Positions 18,918-26,967 are shown, counted from the stretch's first letter. The stretch is DNA of 64,000 nucleotides from Flavobacterium sp. Root186 (GCF_001428525.1 NZ_LMHW01000010.1:1009853-1073852); one strand, 5' to 3'. Numbers and translations: made by a program. Notes: generated by a model not told the origin, from the letters alone.

Positions 18918-19235
18918 TTCGTTTAAATTAGTCTCTCAAATATCCTAATTTAATGTTAATTTTTAATGCTTTTTTAACATTAAAAATAACAATTATATTA
19001 CGTTTTGTGATATTGGTAACTTTCTATACGTGTTTGTTGGTTTTTGATGAAAATCACTAGATTTTTTGATAAAAATGTAAGGCAGAATATTTTCGTTAAA
19101 AAAATTGCTGTTTTTTTAGTGGCAGTAAAAGCAGTTTTAATAAAAAAGCGATTGTTTTAAAACAATCGCTTTCAGGGTATAATTACTTAAAATATCAAAA
19201 AAAGTAATTATCATTTTGAGAAGAAATCTCGTATT
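18918..19235. other. Spacer: susC promoter region and desulfurase terminator
   Basis: No gene is seen. The part next to susC is very AT-rich. The far end holds the terminator at 19145-19172. No copy of the sulfur promoter motif or of a cysteine-codon small ORF was found here. Confidence 0.6.
19145..19172 (-). terminator. Intrinsic terminator of the sulfatase-cysE-cysK-encapsulin-desulfurase operon
   Basis: Perfect 14-bp arms (19145-19158 and 19159-19172), core AAAGCGATTG/CAATCGCTTT, with a T-rich continuation on the minus strand. It is located 64 bp past the desulfurase stop. Confidence 0.85.
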
Positions 19236-21170
19236 TTAGAATCTAACTTTTTTAAGTTCCCAAATGGTTTTAATAAAAGTATCGACATCTTCGGTTGTGT
19301 TATAAAATGCTAATGACGGACGAACGGTTGTTTCGACCCCCATTCTGCGTAAAATAGGCTGTGCACAATGATGTCCGGTTCGAACCGCAACACCTTCTTT
19401 GTTTAAAGCCTGTCCAACCTGATCGTTTGAATAGCCTTGTAAATTAAAAGACAATACGCTTGCTTTATCCTTAGCAGTTCCAATCAATCGTACACCCGGA
19501 ATTTCTTTTAAAAGTCTTGTAGCATATTCTAACAAATAATGCTCGTATTGACCAATAGCTTCAATTCCTAATTTGGTTACATAATCAATTGCTGCACCAA
19601 GACCAATTGCATCGGCGATATTTCCGGTTCCGGCTTCAAAACGATTCGGTGCTTTGTGGTATTTTATTTCCTCAAAAGTTACATCCTGAATCATGTTTCC
19701 GCCAGATTGATAAGGCTGCATTTCGTTTAGTAAATCCTCTTTTCCATATAAAGCCCCAATTCCCGTTGGACCAAACAATTTATGTCCTGAGAAAACCAGC
19801 CAATCCGGATTTAATTGCTGAACATCAACTTTCATATGCGAAACAGATTGTGCACCGTCGATTAAAACTTTTGCTCCGGCAGCGTGTGCCATTTCAACTA
19901 TTTTTTTCGCTGGTGTTACCGTTCCTAATGCATTCGAAACTTGTGTAAAAGCAACCAAACGTGTTTTCGAATTCAGCAGTTTTGCATATTCATCCAGCAA
20001 AATCTGACCATCATCATCAACTGGAATTACTCTTAGTTTCAAGCCTTTTTTATCAGCTAGACGTTTCCATGGAACAATATTCGCATGATGCTCCAGATTA
20101 CTCACAATAATTTCATCTCCGGAATTTAAATTCTGTTCGCCCCAAGTTGAAGCCACCAGATTTATTCCTTCTGTTGCGCCTCTCACAAATACAATTTCAT
20201 TTACAGAACTAGCATTCAAAAAAGCTTTTACTTTTTCTCGGGCTGCTTCATATGCATCAGATGCACGAGCTGCCAGTTCATGCGCCGCACGATGAATATT
20301 TGAATTTTCATGTTCATAGAAATAGGCAATTCTATCAATTACCGATTGCGGTTTCTGCGTTGTTGCCGCATTATCAAACCAAACCAATGGTTTTCCGTTT
20401 ACGGTTTCTCTTAAAATCGGAAAATCTTTTTTGACCAATGCAGCATCAAAATGATGACCTTTAAAAAGATTAATTTCTTTATGATCGAAAGAATTTCCAA
20501 CAATTATATCTGTACTTCTTTTATCAAAAGCAAAAGGATTTTGATCTAGAAAATAGTATGAATTTGTTGTTTCATTTCCGTTTAACGGAAAATCTTCTCG
20601 TTTTCTAAATTGCGTATCAACCGATGCCAAAGCAGCCTGTAATTCGATCTCAAAAGAAGAATTCCCTGTTTGAAAGGGCAGATATTGATTATTCAATGAA
20701 AAAGAAGAAAAAACAGTTTCTTCATTCAGTTGTGGAGAATTTCCATTTTTTAAATTAACATCATGAAATCCGGTATGTGGATCATTGATATTTAAATCAT
20801 GGTTTTCCTGAACTCCTGACGACGAATTTTTGTTTTGCGGATCAAATCCTGCCCCAGCATTTGGGTATAAAGCGGAGGCTCCTGTATTTCCATAATTTAA
20901 TACAGATGGAGAAGCTCCAAATCCGCTGAATGCAGGTGGCGCAAGTGTTGTACTCGACGGACTTACTACTGGAATCTGACCAAACTGATCAACGTTTCCG
21001 GCATGCAATATCGTTTCTGCAATCCTTGTCGCACGAGGGTGTTCGGCTTTATCCGGACTTAATGAGATTTCTTTTGGAAATTCATTTGGTAAAGCTTTAA
21101 ACAACTCGTTTGCCAAATTCTGCAAATCGTCGATGTTTGGTAAACCGTTGTTGTTAATATTTGTACTCAT
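19236..21170 (-). CDS. Encapsulin cargo cysteine desulfurase (SufS-like, long N-terminal extension)
   Basis: The 644-aa protein is far longer than ordinary SufS (about 405 aa). Residues 1-240 are Asn/Ser/Pro/Gly-rich and predicted disordered, with scattered hydrophobic patches (FSGFGASPSVLNYG, ALYPNAGAGFDPQ). Residues 243-644 form a group II cysteine desulfurase: DFPILRETVNGKPLVWFDNAATTQKP, Lys464 in FSGHKLFGPTG (PLP Schiff base) and Cys602 in RTGHHCAQPILRRM (persulfide carrier). The gene starts 17 nt inside the upstream shell gene, implying translational coupling. In family 2A encapsulin systems such an N-terminal extension targets the desulfurase into the shell; the same role here is inferred from this arrangement. 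It releases sulfur from cysteine, plausibly for storage inside the compartment. Confidence 0.93.
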   Translation of the reverse strand: MSTNINNNGLPNIDDLQNLANELFKALPNEFPKEISLSPDKAEHPRATRIAETILHAGNVDQFGQIPVVSPSSTTLAPPAFSGFGASPSVLNYGNTGASALYPNAGAGFDPQNKNSSSGVQENHDLNINDPHTGFHDVNLKNGNSPQLNEETVFSSFSLNNQYLPFQTGNSSFEIELQAALASVDTQFRKREDFPLNGNETTNSYYFLDQNPFAFDKRSTDIIVGNSFDHKEINLFKGHHFDAALVKKDFPILRETVNGKPLVWFDNAATTQKPQSVIDRIAYFYEHENSNIHRAAHELAARASDAYEAAREKVKAFLNASSVNEIVFVRGATEGINLVASTWGEQNLNSGDEIIVSNLEHHANIVPWKRLADKKGLKLRVIPVDDDGQILLDEYAKLLNSKTRLVAFTQVSNALGTVTPAKKIVEMAHAAGAKVLIDGAQSVSHMKVDVQQLNPDWLVFSGHKLFGPTGIGALYGKEDLLNEMQPYQSGGNMIQDVTFEEIKYHKAPNRFEAGTGNIADAIGLGAAIDYVTKLGIEAIGQYEHYLLEYATRLLKEIPGVRLIGTAKDKASVLSFNLQGYSNDQVGQALNKEGVAVRTGHHCAQPILRRMGVETTVRPSLAFYNTTEDVDTFIKTIWELKKVRF

Positions 21171-22074
21171 GATACTTTCCTATTTCTACATCTTCTAAAA
21201 CGGCAATGGCATCATCTACCAAAATAGCCAAAGAGCAATAAAGAGATACTAAATATGAAGCAATGGCTCTTTCGTTAATTCCCATAAAACGAACTGATAA
21301 TCCAGGAGATTGTTCGCCTTGTAAACCTGGCTGGATAAGTCCGATAACGCCTTGACGGCTTTCTCCAGTTCTTAAAAGAATGATTTTTGATTTTCCTTTT
21401 ACGATTGGTAATTTATCAGATGGAATAAGCGGAATTCCTCTCCAGGTTAAAAACTGTGATCCAAATAAAGATGTTGTTGGAGGCGGAACACCGCGACGTG
21501 TACATTCGCGCCCGAAAGCCGCAATGGCTAAAGGATGTAAAAGGAAAAAACCAGGTTCTTTCCACACTTTTGTCAATAATTCATCCAAATCATCTGGAGT
21601 TGGCGCTCCGGTTCTTGTTTTAATAATTTGAGATGGTGCAACGTTGCTTAATAATCCGTAATCTTTATTGTTGATTAATTCGCTTTCCTGACGCTCTTTG
21701 ATTGTTTCGATAGCTAAGCGAAGCTGCTCTGAAATCTGATTGTAGGGTTTGCTGTATAGATCAGAAACACGAGTATGTACATCAACAATGGTTTGTACGG
21801 CAGCCAGATTGTATTCTCTGGGATTATCGATATAATCCACAAAAGTATTAGGTAAAATTCTTTCGTCGCGTGCCGAACAATCGACTTCGATGTGGTTTGC
21901 GTTTTTTACTTTATTCAAACGAAATACTCCCGATTCTACTGGTGTCCAATGCAAAAGATGTGTTAACCAGCGTGGAGTAATGGTTCCAATTTGAGGAACA
22001 GTACGTGTTGCGATCGCTAATTGTCTTGCTGCAACATCGCCTAATGCGGTCTGTTGTTTTTCTAATTCTGCCAT
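21154..22074 (-). CDS. Family 2A encapsulin nanocompartment shell protein (SrpI-like)
   Basis: The 306-aa HK97-fold shell protein resembles cyanobacterial SrpI. Recognisable stretches include ARQLAIATRTVPQIGTITPRWL near the N terminus, the arm/P-domain motif REYNLAAVQTIVDVHTRVSDLYSKPYNQ, CTRRGVPPPT, FGSQFLTWRGIPLIPSDKLP and GVIGLIQPGLQGEQSPGLSVRFMGI. Length and absence of a cyclic-nucleotide-binding insert place it in family 2A rather than 2B. It should self-assemble into an icosahedral shell enclosing the cysteine desulfurase encoded next (17-nt overlap). It follows cysK by 105 bp and is the fourth gene of the sulfatase-led operon. Related shells are induced by sulfur limitation in Synechococcus. 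Confidence 0.92.
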   Translation of the reverse strand: MAELEKQQTALGDVAARQLAIATRTVPQIGTITPRWLTHLLHWTPVESGVFRLNKVKNANHIEVDCSARDERILPNTFVDYIDNPREYNLAAVQTIVDVHTRVSDLYSKPYNQISEQLRLAIETIKERQESELINNKDYGLLSNVAPSQIIKTRTGAPTPDDLDELLTKVWKEPGFFLLHPLAIAAFGRECTRRGVPPPTTSLFGSQFLTWRGIPLIPSDKLPIVKGKSKIILLRTGESRQGVIGLIQPGLQGEQSPGLSVRFMGINERAIASYLVSLYCSLAILVDDAIAVLEDVEIGKYHEYKY

Positions 22075-22179
22075 AGTTTTAAGGTTTTTTGGTTAATTAT
22101 TTTATTTTTAATCAATTCTAAGATTTAATTCTTAAAATTACGGGTTTTATTTTGTTGTAAGGATTTGGTATTTAGTTTT

Positions 22180-23100
22180 TTAGGAGAAAAAATCAAATAA
22201 TTCTTCAACAGAAAGATATCGTTCTCCGGTGTCATAATTAAAAGTCAGGATTACGGCATTTTCGGGAATATTTTTTAGTTTTTTAGAAACGGCAGCCAAT
22301 GCAGCTCCGGTCGAGATGCCTCCAAAAATTCCTTCTTCTTTAGTTAATTTCTTTGCAAATGAAAAAGCATCGTTTTTTTCGATGGTAACAATTTCATCGA
22401 TATATTCTCTGTTAAAAACTTCGGGAATAAATCCGGCGCCAATTCCCTGTAATGGATGTGGAGCAGGAATACCGCCGCTTAAAACAGGCGAAAGCGCAGG
22501 CTCAACCGCAATAGTTTTTAGATTTGGAAAATGCTGTTTTAAAATTTTAGAAACCCCCGTAATATGTCCGCCCGTTCCAACGCCTGTAATTAGATAATCA
22601 ATCCCGTCTGGGAAATCGGCTAAAATTTCCTGCGCCGTTGTTCTTTCGTGAACTTCAACATTCGCACGGTTTGTAAATTGCGAAGGCAGAAAAGAATTTT
22701 TAATAGTTGCTGCCAGTTCATTTGCTTTTTCAACCGCTCCCGAAGTTCCTTTTTCTCTCGGAGTCAAAACATATTCTGCACCGTAAGCTTCGATAATTTT
22801 TCGGCGTTCCACACTCATCGATTCCGGCATTACAATAATAACTTTGTAACCTTTTACGGCTGCCACTAACGAAAGTCCGATTCCGGTATTTCCGGATGTT
22901 GGTTCAATAATGATAGAATCGGGATTTAAAAGTCCTTTCTGTTCAGCATCTTCAATCATTGCCAGCGCAATTCTGTCTTTGATACTTGATCCCGGATTTG
23001 CTTTTTCTAGTTTAATCCATACCTCGTGGGTTTTAAAAAGCTTGTTGAGCTTTATGTGGGGCGTATTGCCAATGGTTTCTAAAATGTTCTGATATTTCAT
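22180..23100 (-). CDS. cysK: Cysteine synthase (O-acetylserine sulfhydrylase)
   Basis: The 306-aa PLP enzyme forms cysteine from O-acetylserine and sulfide. Motifs: [12 protein letters not shown] at the N terminus, Lys41 in [12 protein letters not shown] (PLP Schiff base), the substrate loop [23 protein letters not shown] (phosphate binding) and [10 protein letters not shown]. It follows serine acetyltransferase by 13 bp and precedes the encapsulin shell gene. It would supply the cysteine that the encapsulated desulfurase consumes, or recapture sulfide released from the store. Confidence 0.96.
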   Translation of the reverse strand: MKYQNILETIGNTPHIKLNKLFKTHEVWIKLEKANPGSSIKDRIALAMIEDAEQKGLLNPDSIIIEPTSGNTGIGLSLVAAVKGYKVIIVMPESMSVERRKIIEAYGAEYVLTPREKGTSGAVEKANELAATIKNSFLPSQFTNRANVEVHERTTAQEILADFPDGIDYLITGVGTGGHITGVSKILKQHFPNLKTIAVEPALSPVLSGGIPAPHPLQGIGAGFIPEVFNREYIDEIVTIEKNDAFSFAKKLTKEEGIFGGISTGAALAAVSKKLKNIPENAVILTFNYDTGERYLSVEELFDFFS

Positions 23101-23113
23101 GTGTTTGATATTT

Positions 23114-23938
23114 TTAAATAGAATAAAAAATGGGTTCGGGAAAAGGATTATTATCCTTAACCTTCATCTCATTTTTATGGTAAACAACCGAATTGGAAGG
23201 CACAGAATACGTCAGCCATACATTGCCTCCAATAATAGAATCTCTGCCCACAGTTGTTTGTCCGCCAAGAATTGTGCTGTTGGCGTAAATAATTACATTG
23301 TTTTCAATTGTAGGATGCCTTTTTATAAAAGCTTCCTCTTTTTTAACGCTCAATGCACCAAGCGTTACGCCTTGATAAATTTGAACGTTATTGCCAATAA
23401 TTGTAGTTTCGCCAATAACAATTCCTGTGCCGTGATCAATCGCAAAATCATTCCCGATTTTGGCACCCGGATGAATTTCAATACTGGTTTTGATATGCGC
23501 ATATTCTGAAATCGTTCTGGCTAATAATTTTAAATCCTGCTTCCAAAGCTGATGAGAAAATCGATAAACGGCAATAGCGAAAAAACCTGGATACGAGTAT
23601 AATACTTCTTCTAAAGATTTGGCTGCAGGATCTTTTGCAAAAATGGTTTGAGCGTCATTCAGCGCTTTTTTATGCAAATGCGGCAGTGCTTCAAAAAATG
23701 TTTCCGTCTGCCTTTTGCTGTTTTGATTTTTAGGAGCAAAGTCTAAAACCAGCTCGTCAAATTGTTTTTCCAATCCATCAAATTTATTTTCAATAATCGC
23801 CAGAATACCGTAGGATTTTGAAGTATTCGAAAACAAAATCGAAAACAATTCATCTATAAACTGATGGATTAATTTCTTTTCAGGAAGTATTAATAATTCC
23901 TGATGCTGTCTTGCAATTTCCTGATAAAATGAATTCAT
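23114..23938 (-). CDS. cysE: Serine O-acetyltransferase (EpsC/CysE type)
   Basis: The 274-aa protein makes O-acetylserine from serine and acetyl-CoA. A helical N-terminal half (1-150) is followed by a left-handed beta-helix of hexapeptide repeats (154-265) with the catalytic [18 protein letters not shown] (His/Asp pair), [26 protein letters not shown] and ILGGQTTVG. It lies 30 bp downstream of the sulfatase and 13 bp upstream of cysK, forming a cysteine-synthesis module inside the sulfur operon. The C-terminal tail is short ([11 protein letters not shown]), so whether it forms the CysE-CysK complex through a terminal Ile is open, although the last residue is indeed Ile. Confidence 0.94.
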   Translation of the reverse strand: MNSFYQEIARQHQELLILPEKKLIHQFIDELFSILFSNTSKSYGILAIIENKFDGLEKQFDELVLDFAPKNQNSKRQTETFFEALPHLHKKALNDAQTIFAKDPAAKSLEEVLYSYPGFFAIAVYRFSHQLWKQDLKLLARTISEYAHIKTSIEIHPGAKIGNDFAIDHGTGIVIGETTIIGNNVQIYQGVTLGALSVKKEEAFIKRHPTIENNVIIYANSTILGGQTTVGRDSIIGGNVWLTYSVPSNSVVYHKNEMKVKDNNPFPEPIFYSI

Positions 23939-23968
23939 ATGGATTGATTTTATGGTTAGAAAATAATT

Positions 23969-25624
23969 TTATTTTTTCAACGCCGCACCGCCAGGCATTG
24001 TTTCTGGTTTTAATTTGAATTTACTGTATTCTACAACTCCGGTTTTATCTGCCCATTCAAAATAGGAAGCCGAAAGTTTATTTACAATTCCCGGATTCTG
24101 CTGTGCTACATTGGTAGTTTCGCCTCGGTCTTTTTCAAGATCATACAATTCCCATTCGTAAGAAGGATAAATCGAAACCAGTTTCCATTTTCCATCGCGA
24201 ACGGCTCTGTTTCCAGCTCTTTCCCAAAATAATGGTGCGCCTCTATCGACCTGTGAAACATTATTAAATAAAACAGGCAACAAACTTTTTCCAACCAAAG
24301 CGTTTGTCGTCACACCATTATATTCTTTTGGGTATTCAATTCCTGCCAATTCGTAGAAAGTAGGAGCGAGGTCAATGATATGTCCGGTTCCCTTATCAAT
24401 TCTTCCCGCTTTTATTTTTGATGGATACCATGCTATAAACGGAGAACTAAAACCACCTTCGTGCATATTATTTTTATATTGCTGAAGTGGTGTATTCGAT
24501 AAATAAGCCCAGTTTTGTTCCTGATAATCAAACGAACCCGAAGTTCCAACTGGTCCGTCATTTCGAACTAAACCTCTTCCAAAGGGATTATAGGTATTGA
24601 ATCCGCCTTGAGCGCCATTGTCTGAAATAAAAATAATCAGCGTGTTTTTGTCTTTTTTAAGCGCTTTTAATTTGTCCAGAACTTTGCCAACGTTTTGATC
24701 CATATTGTCGACCATAGCGGCGTATACTTCCATTTTAGCTTTCCAGAATTGTTTTTCGTCGTAGCTTAACTTATTCCATTCCGGAACTTCAGGATCTCTT
24801 GGCGATATAGTTTGATCGGCAGGTAAAATTCCGCTGGCTTTTAGTTTCTGGATTCTCTTTTCTCTTAAAACATCCCAGCCTTCATCAAATTTCCCTCTGT
24901 ATTTCGCAATATCACCAGGTTTCGCCTGCAGCGGCCAATGCGGCGCTGTAAAAGCCAGATATAAAAAGAAAGGTTTGTTTTCCTTGTTTTGTTCGTCAAG
25001 GAAAGTCACGGCATTATTTCCAATTTCATCTGTAAAATAATACGAATCATCTTTTGGATGCAGTTCTTCGTTATTGCGGATTAATTTTACCGGATACGGA
25101 GTTTTTCCAAACGGAAGTGGTTTCGTATCAAAATAATTCGATGCACCTTTTAAGATTCCGTAAAACTTATCAAAACCTCTTTGATTCGGCCATTGTGCCT
25201 GATCTTCTGATCCTACATGCCACTTTCCTGACAAAAGTGTGCTGTAACCGCCAGAACGGAAAACTTCTCCCAAAGTCAAAGATTCCTTATTTAAATAACC
25301 CTGATAAGCCGGTAAACCTAAATTGACATCAAAGAAACCAACTCCGGCTTTATGCTGATATTGCCCGGTTAGGAGAGAAGCTCTTGTTGGAGCACAAATT
25401 GAGTTATTGTAAAATTCGCGTAAGCGTAAACCTTCTGTAGCTAACTTATCTAAATTGGGTGTTTTAATTTCTGAGCCATAATTTCCTAAATCTGAATAAC
25501 CCATATCGTCAACCAAAATCAAGATAATATTGGGTTTTGATTCTGTTTGAGAATGTAACTCGTGAGAAGTTACAACTCCTGTTAAAAGAATGGAAAACAG
25601 AATTTTCGTGATTTTTGTATTCAT
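23969..25624 (-). CDS. Arylsulfatase (formylglycine sulfatase)
   Basis: The 551-aa secreted enzyme (signal MNTKITKILFSILLTGVVTSHELHSQ) has type I sulfatase landmarks: metal-binding NIILILVDDMGYSDLGNYG and Cys77 in CAPTRASLLTG, the C-x-P-x-R site converted to formylglycine, then GKWHVG and FISDNGAQG. It hydrolyses sulfate esters in the periplasm or at the surface. It is the first gene of the operon leading to cysE, cysK, encapsulin and desulfurase, and sits behind the long conserved leader at 25625-26029. This points to sulfur scavenging rather than glycan degradation. No formylglycine-generating enzyme is in the window. Confidence 0.95.
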   Translation of the reverse strand: MNTKITKILFSILLTGVVTSHELHSQTESKPNIILILVDDMGYSDLGNYGSEIKTPNLDKLATEGLRLREFYNNSICAPTRASLLTGQYQHKAGVGFFDVNLGLPAYQGYLNKESLTLGEVFRSGGYSTLLSGKWHVGSEDQAQWPNQRGFDKFYGILKGASNYFDTKPLPFGKTPYPVKLIRNNEELHPKDDSYYFTDEIGNNAVTFLDEQNKENKPFFLYLAFTAPHWPLQAKPGDIAKYRGKFDEGWDVLREKRIQKLKASGILPADQTISPRDPEVPEWNKLSYDEKQFWKAKMEVYAAMVDNMDQNVGKVLDKLKALKKDKNTLIIFISDNGAQGGFNTYNPFGRGLVRNDGPVGTSGSFDYQEQNWAYLSNTPLQQYKNNMHEGGFSSPFIAWYPSKIKAGRIDKGTGHIIDLAPTFYELAGIEYPKEYNGVTTNALVGKSLLPVLFNNVSQVDRGAPLFWERAGNRAVRDGKWKLVSIYPSYEWELYDLEKDRGETTNVAQQNPGIVNKLSASYFEWADKTGVVEYSKFKLKPETMPGGAALKK

Positions 25625-25683
25625 TTTAATGTACTTTTTGTTAGTTGTTTTTTGTTTTGTAAGTGATAAATGTTCTTTAAATC

Positions 25684-25713
25684 AGGTCATTTCTGTTGCC
25701 GCAGAAATGACCT
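25684..25713 (-). ncRNA. Conserved leader hairpin A
   Basis: Twelve-bp arms AGGTCATTTCTG/CAGAAATGACCT with hexaloop CGGCAA (on the minus strand). The equivalent hairpin at 37493-37518 keeps loop and lower-stem sequence but has a C-G pair where this one has T-A, a compensatory change that argues for RNA pairing. Confidence 0.7.
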
Positions 25714-25732
25714 TTGGTAATCAAAAAGAATG

Positions 25733-25756
25733 TTAGTTTGTCGTCTCCATTTTCAT
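25733..25756 (-). CDS. Leader small ORF MKMETTN, position-equivalent of the CCC peptide
   Basis: ATG AAA ATG GAG ACG ACA AAC TAA, preceded by an A-rich stretch (AAATCAAAA) typical of flavobacterial starts, and placed 20 nt before the leader hairpin. Its counterpart in leader B encodes MKTMQTCCCK, so this copy keeps the MK..M.T frame but has no cysteine codon. It could also be read as the end of a longer open frame starting at 25921, which is not conserved in leader B. Confidence 0.4.
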   Translation of the reverse strand: MKMETTN

Positions 25757-25896
25757 TTTTGATTTAGTATAACGTAATATTTTCTGAAGCAAAAGCATCA
25801 AAAGGATATTTAATAAAATTTGGGAATAAACGCAGTTCGATTTATAGTTTGAGATTTTAATTCTAAACCGATTCAAAACGAACGTATAAGGAAGGA

Positions 25897-25914
25897 TTAA
25901 CAACAGCTGCACAT
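25897..25914 (-). CDS. Cysteine-codon leader peptide MCSCC
   Basis: ATG TGC AGC TGT TGT TAA encodes Met-Cys-Ser-Cys-Cys. Leader B has ATG TGC TTC TGT TGC TAA (MCFCC) at the aligned place. The start, stop and three Cys codons are kept, with one Ser/Phe change and one synonymous Cys change. Such a peptide would make ribosome progress depend on charged tRNA-Cys. Confidence 0.6.
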   Translation of the reverse strand: MCSCC

Positions 25915-26002
25915 ATAACAAGAAGTGTCATAGGTGTTTTTTTTACGAAGAATGTGATACGTGTTATTTACTGTTGTTTTCAAAATGTAAGTTTTAAATT
26001 TA

Positions 26003-26029
26003 AACTATACTAATTCTATAGACAAAGTT
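26003..26029 (-). promoter_or_regulatory. Sulfur promoter motif, copy A
   Basis: A 27-bp stretch reading, on the minus strand, AACTTTGT-CTATAGAATTAGTA-TAGTT. It matches the copy at 37864-37890 at 25 of 27 positions and more loosely the copy at 30701-30720. It may combine a -33 TTTG element with a regulator site. The regulator is unknown. Confidence 0.6.
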
Positions 26030-26218
26030 ATATTTAATAATGTAATATCCAAATTAATCTTTCATTTTTTTGAAAAAAAGATGTGATATAATATGGTGTA
26101 GGTGTATTTTTATGTTTTAGTTTGTTGATTTTTAATTGATTGGTGTTTTTTATTTGTAAACAAAAAAATAAAGTTATACGGAAGTTTTGACAGAGATTTT
26201 TATTAGGAATTGTTAGAA
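26030..26218. other. AT-rich spacer without a visible gene
   Basis: No credible coding frame. A 73-codon minus-strand frame overlapping here runs through the neighbouring repeat and has no family features. I see no structured element apart from a short T/A-rich palindrome near 26064-26080. Confidence 0.6.
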
Positions 26219-26393
26219 TCTCGCAAAGTCGCGAAGACGCAAAGTTTTGTTTCACGCAGATTCTGCAGATTTAATTAAAAAATCTCTGCGTAAATCTGCT
26301 TAAATCCTTTTAAATCTGCGTGAAATTTTTTTTTTTAATTCTTATAATCTGCAGCTATAAATAAAAACTTTGCGTCTTTGCGACTTTGCGAGA
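26219..26393. repeat. MITE-like element with 29-bp terminal inverted repeats
   Basis: Ends at 26219-26247 and 26365-26393 are inverted copies matching at 28 of 29 positions (core CGCAAAGACGCAAAGTTT). Inside lies a second inverted pair, CACGCAGATT and AATCTGCGTG. The element is 175 bp with no coding capacity. It starts 14 bp beyond the stop codon of the truncated exporter-like ORF at 26407-26724, so it may have been involved in truncating it. Confidence 0.8.
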
Positions 26394-26406
26394 AAATAGA
26401 CGCTTT

Positions 26407-26724
26407 TTAGCTGCCAAAAAGCAAAAAAGCAATAATCAACGTTAAAAGATAAACTATCGGAAAAGTAAAGAGGAAATATTTTACGGATCTTCCAATTAAA
26501 AAAGTTCCAATTGTGCCAATTGAAATGAGATATAAAAATTGAATTAGAAGGATTTTAAGATTTGCAAAATCAAATACTTTCGTAAATAAATCGGAAGTGT
26601 CTGACCAAGAGAAAACAGGAACTTCGGGAAGAAATATAAAAAGGGAAATTCCGATGATTATAAATCCTAAAATTACGACTGTCCAGTCTTCGTGTATATT
26701 AAATTGTTTGGGTTGAGTTGACAT
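26407..26724 (-). pseudogene. N-terminal fragment resembling YeiH-type putative sulfate exporter
   Basis: A 105-aa frame starts MSTQPKQFNIHEDWTVVILGFIIIGISLFIF and has three hydrophobic segments (about 15-32, 56-78 and 82-103), then stops at LLFGS. The beginning (EDWTVVILGF) and the pattern of the first helices resemble, from memory, the N terminus of Bacteroidota YeiH/UPF0324 (Cons_hypoth698) transporters, which are about 400 aa with ten or more helices. If so, three quarters of the gene are missing, and a MITE-like repeat begins 14 bp past the stop. It could instead be an intact small membrane protein. It lies between two sulfatase operons, fitting a sulfur-related origin. Confidence 0.5.
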
Positions 26725-26828
26725 ATTTTTGGTTTGATTATTCTAAGAATTATTGATTCTAAGATTTTATTTCAATTGTCTCTAGCTTCAGCTGGATTTA
26801 ACAGATTTGTAGATAAAAAAAGGTTTTT

Positions 26829-26955
26829 AATTGCCTCCAGCTTTAGCTGGAGGTAACTGATTTACAAATAGAAAAAGGCTTTAGCCGAATAAAAAGTTTG
26901 GCTAAAGCCTTCTGCTCTTTAAATTTTAAACCTCCAGCTAAAGCTGGAGGCAATT
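26829..26955. repeat. Inverted hairpin array (CCTCCAGC-TTA-GCTGGAGG type)
   Basis: Two palindromes, CCTCCAGCT/AGCTGGAGG at 26834-26853 and 26931-26950, each next to AATTG/CAATT, flank a central hairpin with 12-bp arms AAGGCTTTAGCC/GGCTAAAGCCTT (26875-26886, 26900-26911). The whole unit is an inverted repeat of nested hairpins. A degenerate copy precedes it near 26773-26800. No coding capacity. Confidence 0.75.
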
Positions 26956-26967
26956 TATTATTTGTTT

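Larger units (their letters stand above)
25625..26029 (-). promoter_or_regulatory. Leader A: candidate cysteine-responsive 5' leader of the encapsulin/sulfatase operon
   Basis: Reading on the minus strand, the order is: a 27-bp motif at 26003-26029 (core CTATAGAATTAGTA); a block TTTTGAAAACAAC at about 25974-25986; the five-codon ORF MCSCC (25897-25914); a seven-codon ORF MKMETTN (25733-25756); a hairpin (25684-25713); the block TTAAAGAACATTTATCACT (25662-25680); and the sulfatase ATG at 25624. The same blocks occur in the same order before the SusC gene at 37391. Spacing of small ORFs and hairpin resembles an attenuator; the mechanism is inferred. Confidence 0.7.

Noticed and set aside
25662..25680. 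GTGATAAATG on the plus strand in both leaders resembles part of a SAM-II riboswitch
   Set aside because: The required P1 stem and pseudoknot partner are absent, the orientation points away from the sulfur genes, and conservation centres on the minus-strand hairpin.
25733..25921. 62-codon ORF covering leader A
   Set aside because: The frame is not kept in leader B, it runs through conserved RNA blocks, and the composition is Leu/Ile/Lys-rich AT translation. Only its last eight codons were kept as a possible mini-ORF.
26034..26255. 73-codon minus-strand ORF starting MKQNFASSRLCEI
   Set aside because: It begins inside the inverted end of a repeat element and shows no family features.
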